The position numbers were made by a program, and so were the translations under genes. A DNA stretch of 5,196 bases from Planctomycetota bacterium (GTDB lineage: Bacteria > Planctomycetota > MHYJ01 > WSZJ01 > JACPWG01), in NCBI GenBank assembly GCA_016220045.1, contig JACRIP010000013.1, forward strand, positions 1 through 5,196, in the 5' to 3' direction. Positions 5,134 to 5,196 of the stretch are shown piece after piece. Numbering within the stretch: position 1 is the stretch's first letter; every line of letters begins with the position of its first letter. Below the pieces are notes generated by a model. It was not told the origin of the DNA. It made no database searches and was given only the letters and a program-made list of their open reading frames with translations.

Positions 5134-5196
5134 TGATCCCTCGTCCCTGCCCCCTGACCCCTCGCCCCTGACCCCTCCGTCGCCCCTGACCCCTCC
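5134..5196 (-). repeat. Inverted copy of the G-rich heptamer array, cut by the window edge
   Basis: On the plus strand the units read TGATCCC, TCGTCCC, TGCCCCC, TGACCCC (5155), TCGCCCC, TGACCCC (5169), TCCG (5176-5179), TCGCCCC and TGACCCC (5187), then TCC to the edge. These are reverse complements of the units at 4843-4948, including the 4-bp CGGA insert, again placed next to a unit ending in CGA. An 11-bp block (4875-4885) is mirrored exactly at 5172-5182. The array probably continues beyond 5196. Confidence 0.85.

Overview
The window is a GC-rich bacterial segment holding one complete two-gene transcription unit on the minus strand, bracketed by two non-coding repeat elements of unusual build. 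The proteins suggest a Gram-negative-type (two-membrane) bacterium that favours large TPR, DUF4388 and PQQ-propeller proteins. Planctomycetota, Myxococcota or a related lineage rich in such proteins would fit. This is a guess from protein style, not a taxonomic call.

Layout, left to right. Positions 1-373 are a non-coding fold-back repeat. Its outer arms (1-99 and 275-373) are perfect reverse complements. Inside are arrays of a 7-bp unit that point toward each other around a short core. The palindrome ends exactly one base before the stop codon of the first gene. Positions 374-1534 (minus) encode a soluble 386-residue protein with N-terminal TPR repeats and a C-terminal Roadblock/LC7 domain. 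After a 59-bp gap, 1594-4713 (minus) encodes a 1039-residue single-pass membrane protein. Its parts in order are DUF4388 with GspE-N/MshEN-like helical repeats, a winged-helix-like segment, TPRs, one transmembrane helix, a helical region, a PEGA domain, and a BamB-like propeller with eight countable blades. A convincing sigma70-type promoter (TTGACG, 17 bp, TATAGT) lies at 4791-4819. It gives a leader of about 70 nt with a 12-bp repeat and a Shine-Dalgarno sequence that can fold into a small hairpin. Positions 4843-5196 hold a second fold-back element that is cut by the window edge. It is built from another heptamer (GGGGTCA/GGGACCA, capable of forming G-quadruplexes) and encloses a core with a REP-like hairpin carrying a GTAG head.

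How the genes may work together. Transcription from 4791-4819 should run through the large membrane protein gene and then the TPR-Roadblock gene. The large protein puts a propeller and PEGA domain outside the cytoplasm and a DUF4388/TPR scaffold inside. The small protein is a plausible cytoplasmic partner. Roadblock/LC7 proteins typically dimerise and regulate small Ras-like GTPases (for example MglB with MglA), but no GTPase is encoded in this window, so any such link is inference.

The most notable non-coding observation is that two elements of unrelated sequence share one grammar: 7-bp tandem units, inverted halves and a unique core. They sit tightly at the two borders of the operon.
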